Translations under genes and position numbers: made by a program
Shown here: positions 6,331 through 14,397 of the stretch, one piece after another
Layout of the letters: each line of letters starts with the position of its first letter
Position numbering within the stretch: position 1 is the first letter of the stretch
DNA from: Halanaerobiaceae bacterium
GTDB taxonomy: Bacteria > Bacillota > Halanaerobiia > Halanaerobiales > Halarsenatibacteraceae
Reading direction: 5' to 3'
Assembly: GCA_003554685.1 (NCBI GenBank)
Contig: PWHA01000113.1
Location: 1-24,376, forward strand
DNA length: 24,376 nt
Notes under the pieces: generated by a model
What the model was told of the DNA's origin: nothing
The model's input: only the letters and a program-made list of their open reading frames with translations
Databases searched by the model: none

Positions 6331-7521
6331 TCACTCCTCCAGATCATCCAGGGCTTCAACTCCCGGCAAAGGTTTGCCTTCAAAAAACTGCAGCGACGCT
6401 CCTCCACCGGTGGAGACATGGGAAACTTCATTTTCCACGCCTGCTTTTTTCACGGCAGCAGCCGATTCTCCTCCGCCTACCACGGTATAACCGTCACTTT
6501 CAGCCAGAGCTTTGGCAACTGCCATGGTGCCCTCGGCAAATTCATCTATCTCAAAGACTCCCACAGGTCCATTCCAGGTAATTGTCCGGCACTCTGCCAG
6601 AACCTCCTGATATTTCTTGATTGTCTCCGGACCGCCGCAGTCAACTATCTGCCAGCCGGCCGGCACTTCATCTATTTTAACAACTTTATGGGGGCTGCCT
6701 GCTTCCAGTTTTTCAGCAACAACAACATCAACGGGCAAAATCACTTCCTTGCCCTGAGATTGAGCTTCTTCCATAATTTCCTGGGCCAGGTCCACCATAT
6801 CCTCTTCAACTAGAGAGTTGCCTATTTCATAACCCCCGGCCAGCAGAAAGGTGTTGGCAATTCCTCCGCCCAGAATCAGGTAATCACATCGGGGCATAAT
6901 ATTTTTGATTACTGACATCTTGTCAGAAACCTTGGCACCTCCGATAATTGCGGCATAGGGCTTCTCGGGATTTTCAATGGCTCTGGCCAGCGAATTTAGC
7001 TCCCGCTGGATCAAAAAGCCCGCTCCCGAAGTCAGATACTCGGTTACACCGACGGTGGAGGCATGGGCCCGATGGGCTGCTCCAAAGGCATCATTGATAT
7101 AGATATCGGCATTTTCAGCCAGCTGCCGGGAAAAATCAGGATCATTTTTCTTTTCCCCGGGATGGAAGCGAGTGTTTTCCAGCAGCAGCACATCACCATT
7201 CTCCAGCCGGGATACAGCTTCAGCAACCTCCGGACCGATGCAGTCATCGGCCTTTAAAACTTCTTTGCCGAGCTGATTGGCCAGCTCTTCAGCTACTGGA
7301 TCCATCCTGAGTTCATCCACAACTTCTCCTCCGGGACGACCCAGATGAGACATCAGAATAACCCTGGCCTCTTCTCTAATCAAATATTCTATAGTAGGCA
7401 GAGCTGCTTCAATTCTGGTATTATCCCCAACCTTACCATCGCTCAATGGTACATTGAAATCAACTCTGACCAGCACTCTTTTGCCTTTAAAATCAAAATC
7501 CTTCAGCTTTTTCTTGTTCAT
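6331..7521 (-). CDS. pgk: Phosphoglycerate kinase
   Basis: Pgk makes ATP from 1,3-bisphosphoglycerate, the first substrate-level phosphorylation of glycolysis. The 396-residue protein is standard in length and shows RVDFNVPL at the N-terminus, SHLGRPGG, ENTRFHPGE, the nucleotide-domain GGAKVSDKM, WNGPVGVFE, and the C-terminal STGGGASLQFFEGKPLPG. The start ATG follows a GGGGGG ribosome site. It lies 72 bases after gap, and that gap contains a strong hairpin that may alter the gap:pgk expression ratio. Confidence 0.97.
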   Translation of the reverse strand: MNKKKLKDFDFKGKRVLVRVDFNVPLSDGKVGDNTRIEAALPTIEYLIREEARVILMSHLGRPGGEVVDELRMDPVAEELANQLGKEVLKADDCIGPEVAEAVSRLENGDVLLLENTRFHPGEKKNDPDFSRQLAENADIYINDAFGAAHRAHASTVGVTEYLTSGAGFLIQRELNSLARAIENPEKPYAAIIGGAKVSDKMSVIKNIMPRCDYLILGGGIANTFLLAGGYEIGNSLVEEDMVDLAQEIMEEAQSQGKEVILPVDVVVAEKLEAGSPHKVVKIDEVPAGWQIVDCGGPETIKKYQEVLAECRTITWNGPVGVFEIDEFAEGTMAVAKALAESDGYTVVGGGESAAAVKKAGVENEVSHVSTGGGASLQFFEGKPLPGVEALDDLEE

Positions 7522-7549
7522 TTGCTATCCCCCCTGGCAGTTAAAGCTG

Positions 7550-7578
7550 GAGCAGGCAGCCCTGCGGGCCGCCTGCTC
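7550..7578 (-). promoter_or_regulatory. Strong hairpin in the gap-pgk spacer (mRNA stabiliser or processing element)
   Basis: Thirteen paired positions (GAGCAGGC... against ...GCCTGCTC, one G-U wobble on the minus-strand RNA) enclose a 3-base loop. No T-run follows on the minus strand, so it is not a normal terminator. It sits 15 bases after the gap stop codon, where a 3' stem could protect gap mRNA or mark an endonuclease cut, as known for segmental stability in other glycolytic operons. Confidence 0.65.
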
Positions 7579-7593
7579 ATTAACAGTTTTATT

Positions 7594-8607
7594 TTACAGT
7601 CCTGCTTCCTTCATTTTCAGGGCCAGATCAACCAGCCTAACTGAATAGCCCCACTCATTATCATACCAGGAAATGATCTTAACCTGATTGCCACCGATAA
7701 CTCTGGTGTGGTGAGGATCATAGATCGAAGAATGAGGATCACCAAAGATATCTCTGGAGACCAGAGGATCCTTGGCATAACCCAGAATTCCCTTGAGTTC
7801 ACCCTCAGAGGCTTTTTTCATGGCTTTATCGATATCTTCTACAGTCACATCCTTTTTTAGGTCAGCAACAAGGTCTATTACCGAGCCGGTTGGAGTTGGA
7901 ACTCTGAAAGCCATTCCATCCATCTTGCCATCCAGTTCGGGCATGACATCGGAGATAGCCTTGGCTGCACCTGTTGTTGTAGGTACAATGTTTTCGGCGG
8001 CTGCCCGTCCTCTGGTAATTTTCTTCCAGCTGTAGGGACCATCCAGAATGTTCTGGGAGGAAGTATAGGCGTGAATGGTGGTCATCAGACCCTTTTCAAT
8101 GCCAAATTCTTTATTAAGAACATAGGCAATTGGAGCCAGGCCATTGGTGGTACAGGATGCATTGGAAACTACATCATGTTTGGCCGGATCATATTCATCA
8201 TCATTAACACCCAGCACAACCGTGAGATCTTCATTATCGGCCGGTGCTGAAATAATAACCTTCTTAGCTCCTGCTTCCAGGTGCTTTCTGGCATCCTTAG
8301 CATCGGTGAAAAGCCCGGTTGCTTCAATAACAACCTCGGCACCCAGTTCTCCCCAGGGGAGATTGGCGGGATCCTTTTCCGAGGTGATTCTAATTTTCTT
8401 GCCATCAACAATCAGACTGTCTTCGGTATAATCAACCTCTGCCTCCAATCGGCCAAAATTACTGTCATATTTCAAAAGATAAGCCAGGGTCTGAGGTTCA
8501 ATTAGATCATTAACCCCTACAAATTCCACCTCATCATTATCAATTGCACTGCGGAGAACTCTTCTTCCGATAGCTCCAAATCCATTAATTCCAATCTTAA
8601 CACTCAT
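7594..8607 (-). CDS. gap: NAD-dependent glyceraldehyde-3-phosphate dehydrogenase, type I
   Basis: Gap oxidises and phosphorylates glyceraldehyde-3-phosphate to 1,3-bisphosphoglycerate. The 337-residue protein has the Rossmann start IGINGFGAIGRRVLR, an aspartate at residue 34 (GVNDL) typical of NAD use, the catalytic SNASCTTN with Cys152, His179 in TTIHAYT, and the C-terminal SWYDNEWGYSVRLVDL. The helix after the catalytic histidine reads TSSQNILDGPYSWKK rather than the commoner TNDQ...LPHKDLRR, a modest variation. A CAGGAGG site lies 8 bases before the ATG. It follows cggR by 36 bases, consistent with glycolytic rather than gluconeogenic use. Confidence 0.97.
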   Translation of the reverse strand: MSVKIGINGFGAIGRRVLRSAIDNDEVEFVGVNDLIEPQTLAYLLKYDSNFGRLEAEVDYTEDSLIVDGKKIRITSEKDPANLPWGELGAEVVIEATGLFTDAKDARKHLEAGAKKVIISAPADNEDLTVVLGVNDDEYDPAKHDVVSNASCTTNGLAPIAYVLNKEFGIEKGLMTTIHAYTSSQNILDGPYSWKKITRGRAAAENIVPTTTGAAKAISDVMPELDGKMDGMAFRVPTPTGSVIDLVADLKKDVTVEDIDKAMKKASEGELKGILGYAKDPLVSRDIFGDPHSSIYDPHHTRVIGGNQVKIISWYDNEWGYSVRLVDLALKMKEAGL

Positions 8608-8643
8608 TTTATCAGCCTCCTGTTATAATAGTAAGCAAGTTAT

Positions 8644-9693
8644 TTATTTAATCCCCTGCTCCTGCAGGGAGATTATCCTTCTGGCAGTATTTTCATCGGT
8701 GATTAACACATCCTGATATTCAGGCGAAATAACTGCGGGTATGGCCCGGGCTTTTTCTTCACCGCCTGCCACAGCTATGACCCTGTCAATTCTATCCAGA
8801 TCTTCCAAACCGAGCCCCACTGAAGGAGTGGAATGTACGATCTCGCCCCGGGCATCGAAGTAAAAGCCAAAGGCTTCCCCGATGGCCCCTTTATCCTTCA
8901 GTCCGGCAATTTCCTCGGGTGTCCTGCCCCGGCGTTCTGCCATAACCTCAGCCTGACCCACACCGTGAATGAGAATATTAGCCTGACGAAGTATATCAAA
9001 GGTCCGCTGAATTGACGGCTCCTTTCTGATAGCTGCAATATTTTCCTCTCGAAGATTGTCGGGAACCTGGAGCAGGCAGTATTTGCCTCCCAGTTTTTTG
9101 GCAATGGTTGAAGCAATGGTATTGGCCTGGATTTCTACTTCTTCTCCCAGACCTCCCCGGCCCGGCACCACTGTAACTTCAAACTTCCTGTCAGGCTGGT
9201 CAGGAACCATTTCTGCAACCCTGGCCATGGTATAACCACCGGTAATGGCCAGAACATCCCGGGGCTGAAGTAGATCAAGCAGATATCTGGCGGCAGTCCG
9301 TCCCAGTTCCTTCAGAACACTGGAATGTTCAAGATTGCAGGGAACAATTATTATTTCAGGCAGCTTAATTATTTCCTTGAGCTTTCTTTCCAGATTGTAA
9401 AAACCCTTGATCTCCTTGATATATCTTTCCAGTTCTGCTAAAAAATCCTTGCCACTGGCTGTTAATTCTGCTCCGGCTCTGCTGACCTTAATCAGCTTTC
9501 TGTCGGTCAGAAATTCCAGCTGATTCCGGACCATCCTTTCACTGAAATCCAGGTCTTCAGCAATAGCCCGGCGGCCTATCGGCCCTTCATTATATATCTT
9601 GTGGAGTATTGAGTATCTGGATTCAGCGAGCTCAATAACTTCCGGGACTATTTTTCTTTGAATTTTGAAGAGATACTCCATATTTACCACCAT
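8644..9693 (-). CDS. cggR: CggR, central glycolytic genes regulator
   Basis: CggR represses the glycolytic operon and is released by fructose-1,6-bisphosphate. The product (349 residues from the chosen start) begins like known CggR (EYLFKIQRKIVPEVIELAES), has a winged helix with GRRAIAEDLDFSERMVRNQL at about 35-55, and a SorC/DeoR-type sugar-binding domain (AITGGYTMARVAEM, VVPGRGGLGEEVEIQAN, GLEDLDRIDRVIAVAGGEEK). Upstream in-frame starts reach base 9762, but they would place the operator-like DNA inside the gene and add residues not seen in the family, so ATG 9693 (or ATG 9681) is preferred. Ribosome sites for both are weak, which may keep repressor levels low. It heads the gap-pgk-tpiA-gpmI-eno series. 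Confidence 0.95.
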   Translation of the reverse strand: MVVNMEYLFKIQRKIVPEVIELAESRYSILHKIYNEGPIGRRAIAEDLDFSERMVRNQLEFLTDRKLIKVSRAGAELTASGKDFLAELERYIKEIKGFYNLERKLKEIIKLPEIIIVPCNLEHSSVLKELGRTAARYLLDLLQPRDVLAITGGYTMARVAEMVPDQPDRKFEVTVVPGRGGLGEEVEIQANTIASTIAKKLGGKYCLLQVPDNLREENIAAIRKEPSIQRTFDILRQANILIHGVGQAEVMAERRGRTPEEIAGLKDKGAIGEAFGFYFDARGEIVHSTPSVGLGLEDLDRIDRVIAVAGGEEKARAIPAVISPEYQDVLITDENTARRIISLQEQGIK

Positions 9694-9713
9694 TCTTTTT
9701 GGTCTTCCAACTA

Positions 9714-9752
9714 CCGGGATTAATTTTACCCCGCAGGTACAAATATGTCCCA
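9714..9752 (-). promoter_or_regulatory. CggR operator-like tandem element in the cggR leader
   Basis: The minus strand reads TGGGAC-N6-GTAC-N4-GGGGTA-N6-ATCC. The Bacillus CggR operator is CGGGAC-N6-TGTC repeated after N4, so spacing is exact, the first unit matches well and the second only partly. The second half also forms its own dyad (CGGG...CCCG). It begins about 35 bases downstream of the predicted transcription start, fitting CggR's known road-block mode. Confidence 0.6.
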
Positions 9753-9792
9753 ATACCGGCAAAAAAAATTTCCCTCTGACTCTTCAATGGTA

Positions 9793-9821
9793 ATTATAAT
9801 ATATGTCTGAGAAGAATGCAA
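9793..9821 (-). promoter_or_regulatory. Sigma-A promoter of the cggR-glycolytic operon
   Basis: On the minus strand TTGCAT (9816-9821) and a perfect TATAAT (9793-9798) are separated by exactly 17 bases. It lies in the 141-base gap between rpoN and cggR, with the predicted start near 9786 and the CggR-like operator further downstream. Confidence 0.85.
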
Positions 9822-9834
9822 GCCTGAAAGAAAA

Positions 9835-11169
9835 TTATTTAGGACTCCATTTTTTCCGCTGGACAGAGGAGGGGATATTAAGGGCCCGGCGGTACTTGGC
9901 AATTGTTCGGCGGGAAATGCTAAGTCCTTCATTTTTCTCCAGCAGTCCTGCCAATGAGCTGTCACTCAGTGGTGAATTCTTATCTTCCTGAGAAATATAT
10001 TCCACAATTAAGGCCTTGATGCTGGCCGAGGCAACATTGCCTACCCCGCTGGCAAATAAAAATTTCATTGTAAAGAGGCCGGATGGAGTCTGGATATACT
10101 TGCCCCTCACCGCCCGGCTAACAGTGCTTTCATGCATTTTAATCGCCTCAGCTATCTCCTGCATGGTGAGGGACTTTAAATATCTGATTCCCTTCTCTAA
10201 AAACTCTCGCTGTTTCTGGATTAGCGCCTCACCAATTTTTACCAGGGTCATCCTGCGATTTTCAATCGCCTTGATCAGCCAGAGCGCCGATTTAAATTTA
10301 TCCTTCAAGTATTCGCCGGTTTCATCACTGGAATTCTGACAGAGCATCTCATAGTAACGGGGATTGATATGAATAGCAGGCTGATAGCCGTCATTTAACT
10401 CCACCAGATACTGCTCATGATGCTTTTTGATTATCATATCGGGGCTGAGATAGTGGGTTCTGTTCTGAAAACTGTGATAGGCTTCAGCCGGCCGGGGCTG
10501 AAGATTTTTTATCTGCTGCAGAGCAGCCAGTATATCCTGGGGCTCGGCTCCCAGTTCACTGCAGAGCTGTTCCAGTGAGATATTCTCTATTTCCTCCCAG
10601 TATCCGGTGATAATTCTGGCAGCCAGATTGGTTTTGGCTCCCAGACTTTCCAGCTGAATCAGCAGGGCCTCTTTAACATTGCGGGAGGCGATACCTGCCG
10701 GATCCAGTTTTTGAATTTTTTGCAGCACCTGCTGGAAGAAACTAACCTTTTTCTGCTGTTGGCTGGCTATTTTCTCCAGAGGAAGATCCAGCAGACCCTC
10801 TTCGGTTAAATTATTAATTATGCAGCGGCCAACCTCCATTTCCTCCTCAGCCAAAACCTCGCAGAGCTGGCTTTCCAGGTGCTCCAGCAGTCTGGGCTGA
10901 TAAGCTGTAAAATGTTCAAAACTTTGATCCCTGTCGCTGCTGAGCCCAGAGGCCTTCCGACCAGAATAATTTTTATAGTAATCCTCCAGCCTGGTTTCCC
11001 ATTCCTGGTTTTCCTCCTGCTCCAGCATGGGATTTTCTGCCAGCTGTTGATTAAGATATTCGGCCAGCTCCTGATTATTGTACTGAAGGAGTTCTATGGC
11101 CATTTTCAGACGGGGAGTCATTATTAATTCCTGTTTTTGTTCCAGTTCCAGGTTCATTCCCAGATCCAT
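9835..11169 (-). CDS. rpoN: RNA polymerase sigma-54 factor
   Basis: Sigma-54 directs polymerase to -24/-12 promoters and needs enhancer-binding ATPase activators. The 444-residue protein has the glutamine/leucine-rich region I (LELEQKQELIMTPRLKMAIE), an acidic linker, a core-binding domain (about 75-260), a helix-turn-helix at TMQEIAEAIKMHESTVSRAV, and the RpoN box RRTIAKYRRALN at about 420-431, all intact. Its ATG overlaps the whiA stop by one base (TAATG) and AGGAGAG precedes it, so it is coupled to the rapZ-yvcK-whiA genes. No activator gene or convincing -24/-12 site was found here, so its targets lie elsewhere. Confidence 0.96.
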   Translation of the reverse strand: MDLGMNLELEQKQELIMTPRLKMAIELLQYNNQELAEYLNQQLAENPMLEQEENQEWETRLEDYYKNYSGRKASGLSSDRDQSFEHFTAYQPRLLEHLESQLCEVLAEEEMEVGRCIINNLTEEGLLDLPLEKIASQQQKKVSFFQQVLQKIQKLDPAGIASRNVKEALLIQLESLGAKTNLAARIITGYWEEIENISLEQLCSELGAEPQDILAALQQIKNLQPRPAEAYHSFQNRTHYLSPDMIIKKHHEQYLVELNDGYQPAIHINPRYYEMLCQNSSDETGEYLKDKFKSALWLIKAIENRRMTLVKIGEALIQKQREFLEKGIRYLKSLTMQEIAEAIKMHESTVSRAVRGKYIQTPSGLFTMKFLFASGVGNVASASIKALIVEYISQEDKNSPLSDSSLAGLLEKNEGLSISRRTIAKYRRALNIPSSVQRKKWSPK

Positions 11170-12107
11170 TAATTATCTCTCCTATTATCCCGGGCTATTT
11201 TTCTTAACCGCCGGAAACGGTGGTTTACTCCAGATTTGCTCAGAGGAGGATTTAACTTCTGACCCAATTCTTTCAAGCTGGCATAGGGATGCCTGCGCCT
11301 TAATCTGGCAATCTCCCTGAGGCTCTCAGAAATATTCTCCAGTCCGATATTTTTCTCGATAAAATCAATATCCTCCAGCTGTTCCAGGGCAGCTTCGATT
11401 GTTTTATCCAGATTGGCTGTTTCAAAGTTTAATCTTCTATTAACATCGCCCTTTACTTCTTTAATAATGCTGGCATGCTCCAGTTTAAGCTGAGCCTGCT
11501 GGGCACCTATCAAATTCAGCAGGGAAATTATTTTTTTATACTCCTTAAGATATACCATATACCTGTCCTGATGTTCAATCATCCTACTGGTGATATCAAA
11601 AAGTTCCAGCAGCTTCACCAGATCTTCAGCCTGGGAATGATAATCACAGCGAAATTCCAGATGATATTCGCTGCTGGGATGATTAATTGAGCTTCCCCCA
11701 ATAAACATCCCCCTGAGATAGGCCTGACCGACCTCTCCCCGCACCAGAAATTCACTGCTGATGCTGAAATCAATAGAATTATCCTCTGAAAGAATGCCAA
11801 GATCCTGAAGCAGAGTTGAAAGATCATCCTGGGGAGGAATATGCAGCATATAACTCTGTCCTTTTTCAAGCCGGGAGGGCTGAAATACCCTGATTTCTAC
11901 CTGAAGTTCATATTCCTTTTTTAACCAGGTATAAATCATCCGCGCCAGATCCCCGTATCTCAGCTTTAATTTCACCGCCATTTTCCTGCTGGAAATACTG
12001 ATGGATCCGGTCATCCTGAGCAGAGCAGCCAGTTCAGCTCTCCTGGCTTCACTGCTTTTATTCTTGTATCTGATCAATTCATGCTTAACCTCATCAGTAA
12101 AGGACAT
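11169..12107 (-). CDS. whiA: WhiA, DNA-binding regulator with LAGLIDADG-like fold
   Basis: WhiA proteins are conserved in Gram-positive bacteria and affect cell division and chromosome segregation; in streptomycetes they act as transcription factors for sporulation. The 312-residue product has the usual start SFTDEVKHELIR, the degenerate homing-endonuclease-like domain (about 20-200, including RGMFIGGSSINHP), and a C-terminal helix-turn-helix with ASLKELGQKLNPPLSKSGVNHRF. A good AGGAGG site lies 8 bases before the ATG, 20 bases after yvcK. The rapZ-yvcK-whiA order is classical; in Bacillus the next gene is crh, here it is rpoN. Confidence 0.95.
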   Translation of the reverse strand: MSFTDEVKHELIRYKNKSSEARRAELAALLRMTGSISISSRKMAVKLKLRYGDLARMIYTWLKKEYELQVEIRVFQPSRLEKGQSYMLHIPPQDDLSTLLQDLGILSEDNSIDFSISSEFLVRGEVGQAYLRGMFIGGSSINHPSSEYHLEFRCDYHSQAEDLVKLLELFDITSRMIEHQDRYMVYLKEYKKIISLLNLIGAQQAQLKLEHASIIKEVKGDVNRRLNFETANLDKTIEAALEQLEDIDFIEKNIGLENISESLREIARLRRRHPYASLKELGQKLNPPLSKSGVNHRFRRLRKIARDNRRDN

Positions 12108-12127
12108 AATGCAGGCCTCCTAAAAAT

Positions 12128-13396
12128 CTAATCCTCCAGCAGATCCAACACCCCCTCGGCCAGCCGATCTGGATCATGACGCAGATAGCTGTCTTTCTGC
12201 TGCAGCAGCAGGTTCTCCTCTTTAATCCTGATACCCATTTCTTTAAGTTCCTGATGATCAACTTTGACAGGAAAGGCCCCCTCCTCTTCATAGCGGCGGG
12301 CAAGCTTTTCTGCTGCCTCCTGTCTGTTGACTATTATCCAGTCAAAGAGATTGTCCCCGGCATGCCGGTAAATTGCCTGCAGATGAGCTGAAGCCGAATA
12401 ATCAACCGTTTCTCCCGGCTGGGTCATAAGATTGCAGATATAAACTTTCACAGCCGGGCTCTTCTTAATGGCTGCCAGCAGATCAGGCACCAGGAGATTG
12501 GGAAGAATGCTGGTATAGAGGCTGCCTGGCCCCACCACAATAATTTCTGCCTCTTCAATGGCCCTGAGGGCTTCAGCCGTGGCCCGGCAGTCTTCAGGCT
12601 CCAGAAAAACCTGAGAAATCTTTTTATTTTGCAAAGGAATGATTGACTCTCCAATTTGACAGGAATCATCGGCAAAAACCGCTCCCAGCCTGACATCCTG
12701 ATTGGTGGCCGGTAGAACTTCCCCTCTGATGGCCAACACCTTGCTGGATTCTCGCACTGCTGCTTTGAAATCACCGAGCACCTCATTCATGGAAGCAATA
12801 AATAAATTGCCAAAGCTGTGCCCGACCAGGTGCCCCTCACTGCTGAATCGGTACTGAAAAAGATCCTCCATCAGCGGCTCGGTATCGGCTAAAGCCACCA
12901 GGCAGTTTCTGATATCCCCGGGTGGAGGCATGTTCAGTTCATCCCTGAGTTTGCCTGAACTGCCACCATCATCGGCTACCGTAACTACAGCGGTAACATT
13001 GCTGGTATAAAATTTTATCCCCCGCAGAAAATTAGCCAGGCCGGTGCCCCCGCCCAGGGCCACTATCCGGGAACCCTTCTTCAGTTTTTCTTCCTGGTAA
13101 AGATGTTCAACCAGCTCATCCTCTTCCCGGCTGATTCTGCTGATGGTCTGTTTGATGGCCATTATTACCACGAAAAGACCCAGGCCAACTACTCCCAGGC
13201 CAAGCAGCAGAGAGGCGGGAAAGGCCGGACCGCTTAAAAATCTCAACCAGAGGGCAATTTCTCCCTGGAAAAATCCCAGAAAATAACTGCTGAAAATGAC
13301 AAGCAGACCGAGATTGATCACGATTAATCCCAGCAGCAGCAAAAAGATCCAGCGTTTTAATTTAATTCCTGGATAGAGCCATTTCCAGATTTTCAC
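12128..13396 (-). CDS. yvcK: YvcK-family gluconeogenesis factor with N-terminal membrane anchor
   Basis: YvcK is needed for growth on gluconeogenic carbon and for cell-wall synthesis, and binds UDP-sugars. The conserved domain starts at about residue 108 and shows VALGGGTGLANFLRGIK, VTVADDGGSSGKLR, PPPGDIRNCL and VVGPGSLYTSILPNLL. Unlike the soluble Bacillus protein (about 320 residues) this 422-residue form carries two predicted membrane helices at about 15-41 and 58-82, with a charged linker to the enzyme-like domain. The GTG start at 13396 follows AGGGG by 8 bases. It lies 17 bases after rapZ and is co-transcribed with it. Confidence 0.94.
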   Translation of the reverse strand: MKIWKWLYPGIKLKRWIFLLLLGLIVINLGLLVIFSSYFLGFFQGEIALWLRFLSGPAFPASLLLGLGVVGLGLFVVIMAIKQTISRISREEDELVEHLYQEEKLKKGSRIVALGGGTGLANFLRGIKFYTSNVTAVVTVADDGGSSGKLRDELNMPPPGDIRNCLVALADTEPLMEDLFQYRFSSEGHLVGHSFGNLFIASMNEVLGDFKAAVRESSKVLAIRGEVLPATNQDVRLGAVFADDSCQIGESIIPLQNKKISQVFLEPEDCRATAEALRAIEEAEIIVVGPGSLYTSILPNLLVPDLLAAIKKSPAVKVYICNLMTQPGETVDYSASAHLQAIYRHAGDNLFDWIIVNRQEAAEKLARRYEEEGAFPVKVDHQELKEMGIRIKEENLLLQQKDSYLRHDPDRLAEGVLDLLED

Positions 13397-13413
13397 TATA
13401 CATCCCCTGCCTG

Positions 13414-14265
13414 CTATTTATTGATATCACGATGTTCCACATTAACCCTGTACCCCTGGCTTGTCAGAAAATCACGCAATCGTAAAGCTGAGGCCACAGA
13501 ACGGTGCCTGCCTCCGGTGCAGCCGATGGCTAACAGCAAATGGCTTTTACCCTCTTTGATATATTCCGGCAGCAGAAATTTCATCAGCGGAAAAAATTTA
13601 TTATAAAATTTGTCAGCCACCGGCCATTGAAAAATATATTCCTGAACCTCTTCCTCTTCTCCAGTTTTCTCTCTCAGAGAATCAACATAATGAGGATTGG
13701 GCATAAAACGGACATCAAATACACAATCGGCATCCAGAGGAAGACCATATTTAAAACCAAAGGAGATAATAGCAATCGACATTCCGCGATATCCATTATC
13801 CGAAACAGCAAAATACCGATCAAGCTCCTGCTGAAACCTGCTGACTGATAATTCGGTGGTATCGAGCACCCGGCTGGCTCTTCCCTTCAATTCATCCAGC
13901 ATCTCCCGTTCTTTTTTTATGGCATCGAGCAGCCTGCCCTCGCTCTCCAGAGGATGACGCCGCCTGGTCTCTTTAAACCGCCGGACCAGAGTTTCATCAC
14001 TGGCATTTAAAAATAAAATTTCATAATTAAAATCCTCTTCATCCAGTTCCTGCAGAGAAGAATAGAGAGCCTGAAAAAAATCCCGCCCCCTGATATCACT
14101 GACTACGGCAATTTTATCCTTATTTGAGCGCTGGCAGAGAGCAGCAAACTTGGTTATTAAAGCCGGGGGCAGATTATCAACACAGAAAAACCCCCTGTCT
14201 TCAAAATGATCCAGTGCCAGCGATTTCCCGGCACCTGACATGCCGGTAATAATTAGAAATTTCAT
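13414..14265 (-). CDS. rapZ: RapZ/YvcJ nucleotide-binding protein
   Basis: RapZ-family proteins bind nucleotides; in enterobacteria RapZ controls glucosamine-6-phosphate synthase through small RNAs, while the Firmicute homologue YvcJ has GTPase/ATPase activity and less clear function. The 283-residue protein is full length, with Walker A GMSGAGKS at 8-15, FCVDNLPPAL, the DIRGR segment, and the C-terminal RapZ signature (FGFKYGLPLDADCVFDVRF, then IGCTGGRHRSVASA). The ATG follows an AAGGAAAGG site. It is the first gene of the rapZ-yvcK-whiA-rpoN unit. Confidence 0.95.
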   Translation of the reverse strand: MKFLIITGMSGAGKSLALDHFEDRGFFCVDNLPPALITKFAALCQRSNKDKIAVVSDIRGRDFFQALYSSLQELDEEDFNYEILFLNASDETLVRRFKETRRRHPLESEGRLLDAIKKEREMLDELKGRASRVLDTTELSVSRFQQELDRYFAVSDNGYRGMSIAIISFGFKYGLPLDADCVFDVRFMPNPHYVDSLREKTGEEEEVQEYIFQWPVADKFYNKFFPLMKFLLPEYIKEGKSHLLLAIGCTGGRHRSVASALRLRDFLTSQGYRVNVEHRDINK

Positions 14266-14340
14266 TATATCAACCTTTCCTTAAAACCTGATCTTCCACC
14301 TGTAACCCTCGAATGTTCATTTATTATTTTATCTTAAATT

Positions 14341-14382
14341 GCTGCCAAAGTAAAAAAACAGCACCTGATAGCAAGGTTTTTT
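14341..14382. terminator. Weak candidate terminator between the squalene-synthase gene and rapZ
   Basis: A short ACCT/AGGT stem is flanked by seven A on one side and seven T on the other, so in either direction a small hairpin is followed by T7. The stem alone is only 4 bp; pairing of the A and T runs would lengthen it. The 132-base gap 14266-14397 shows nothing else convincing. Confidence 0.35.
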
Positions 14383-14397
14383 TAATCTCTGGCCGTT

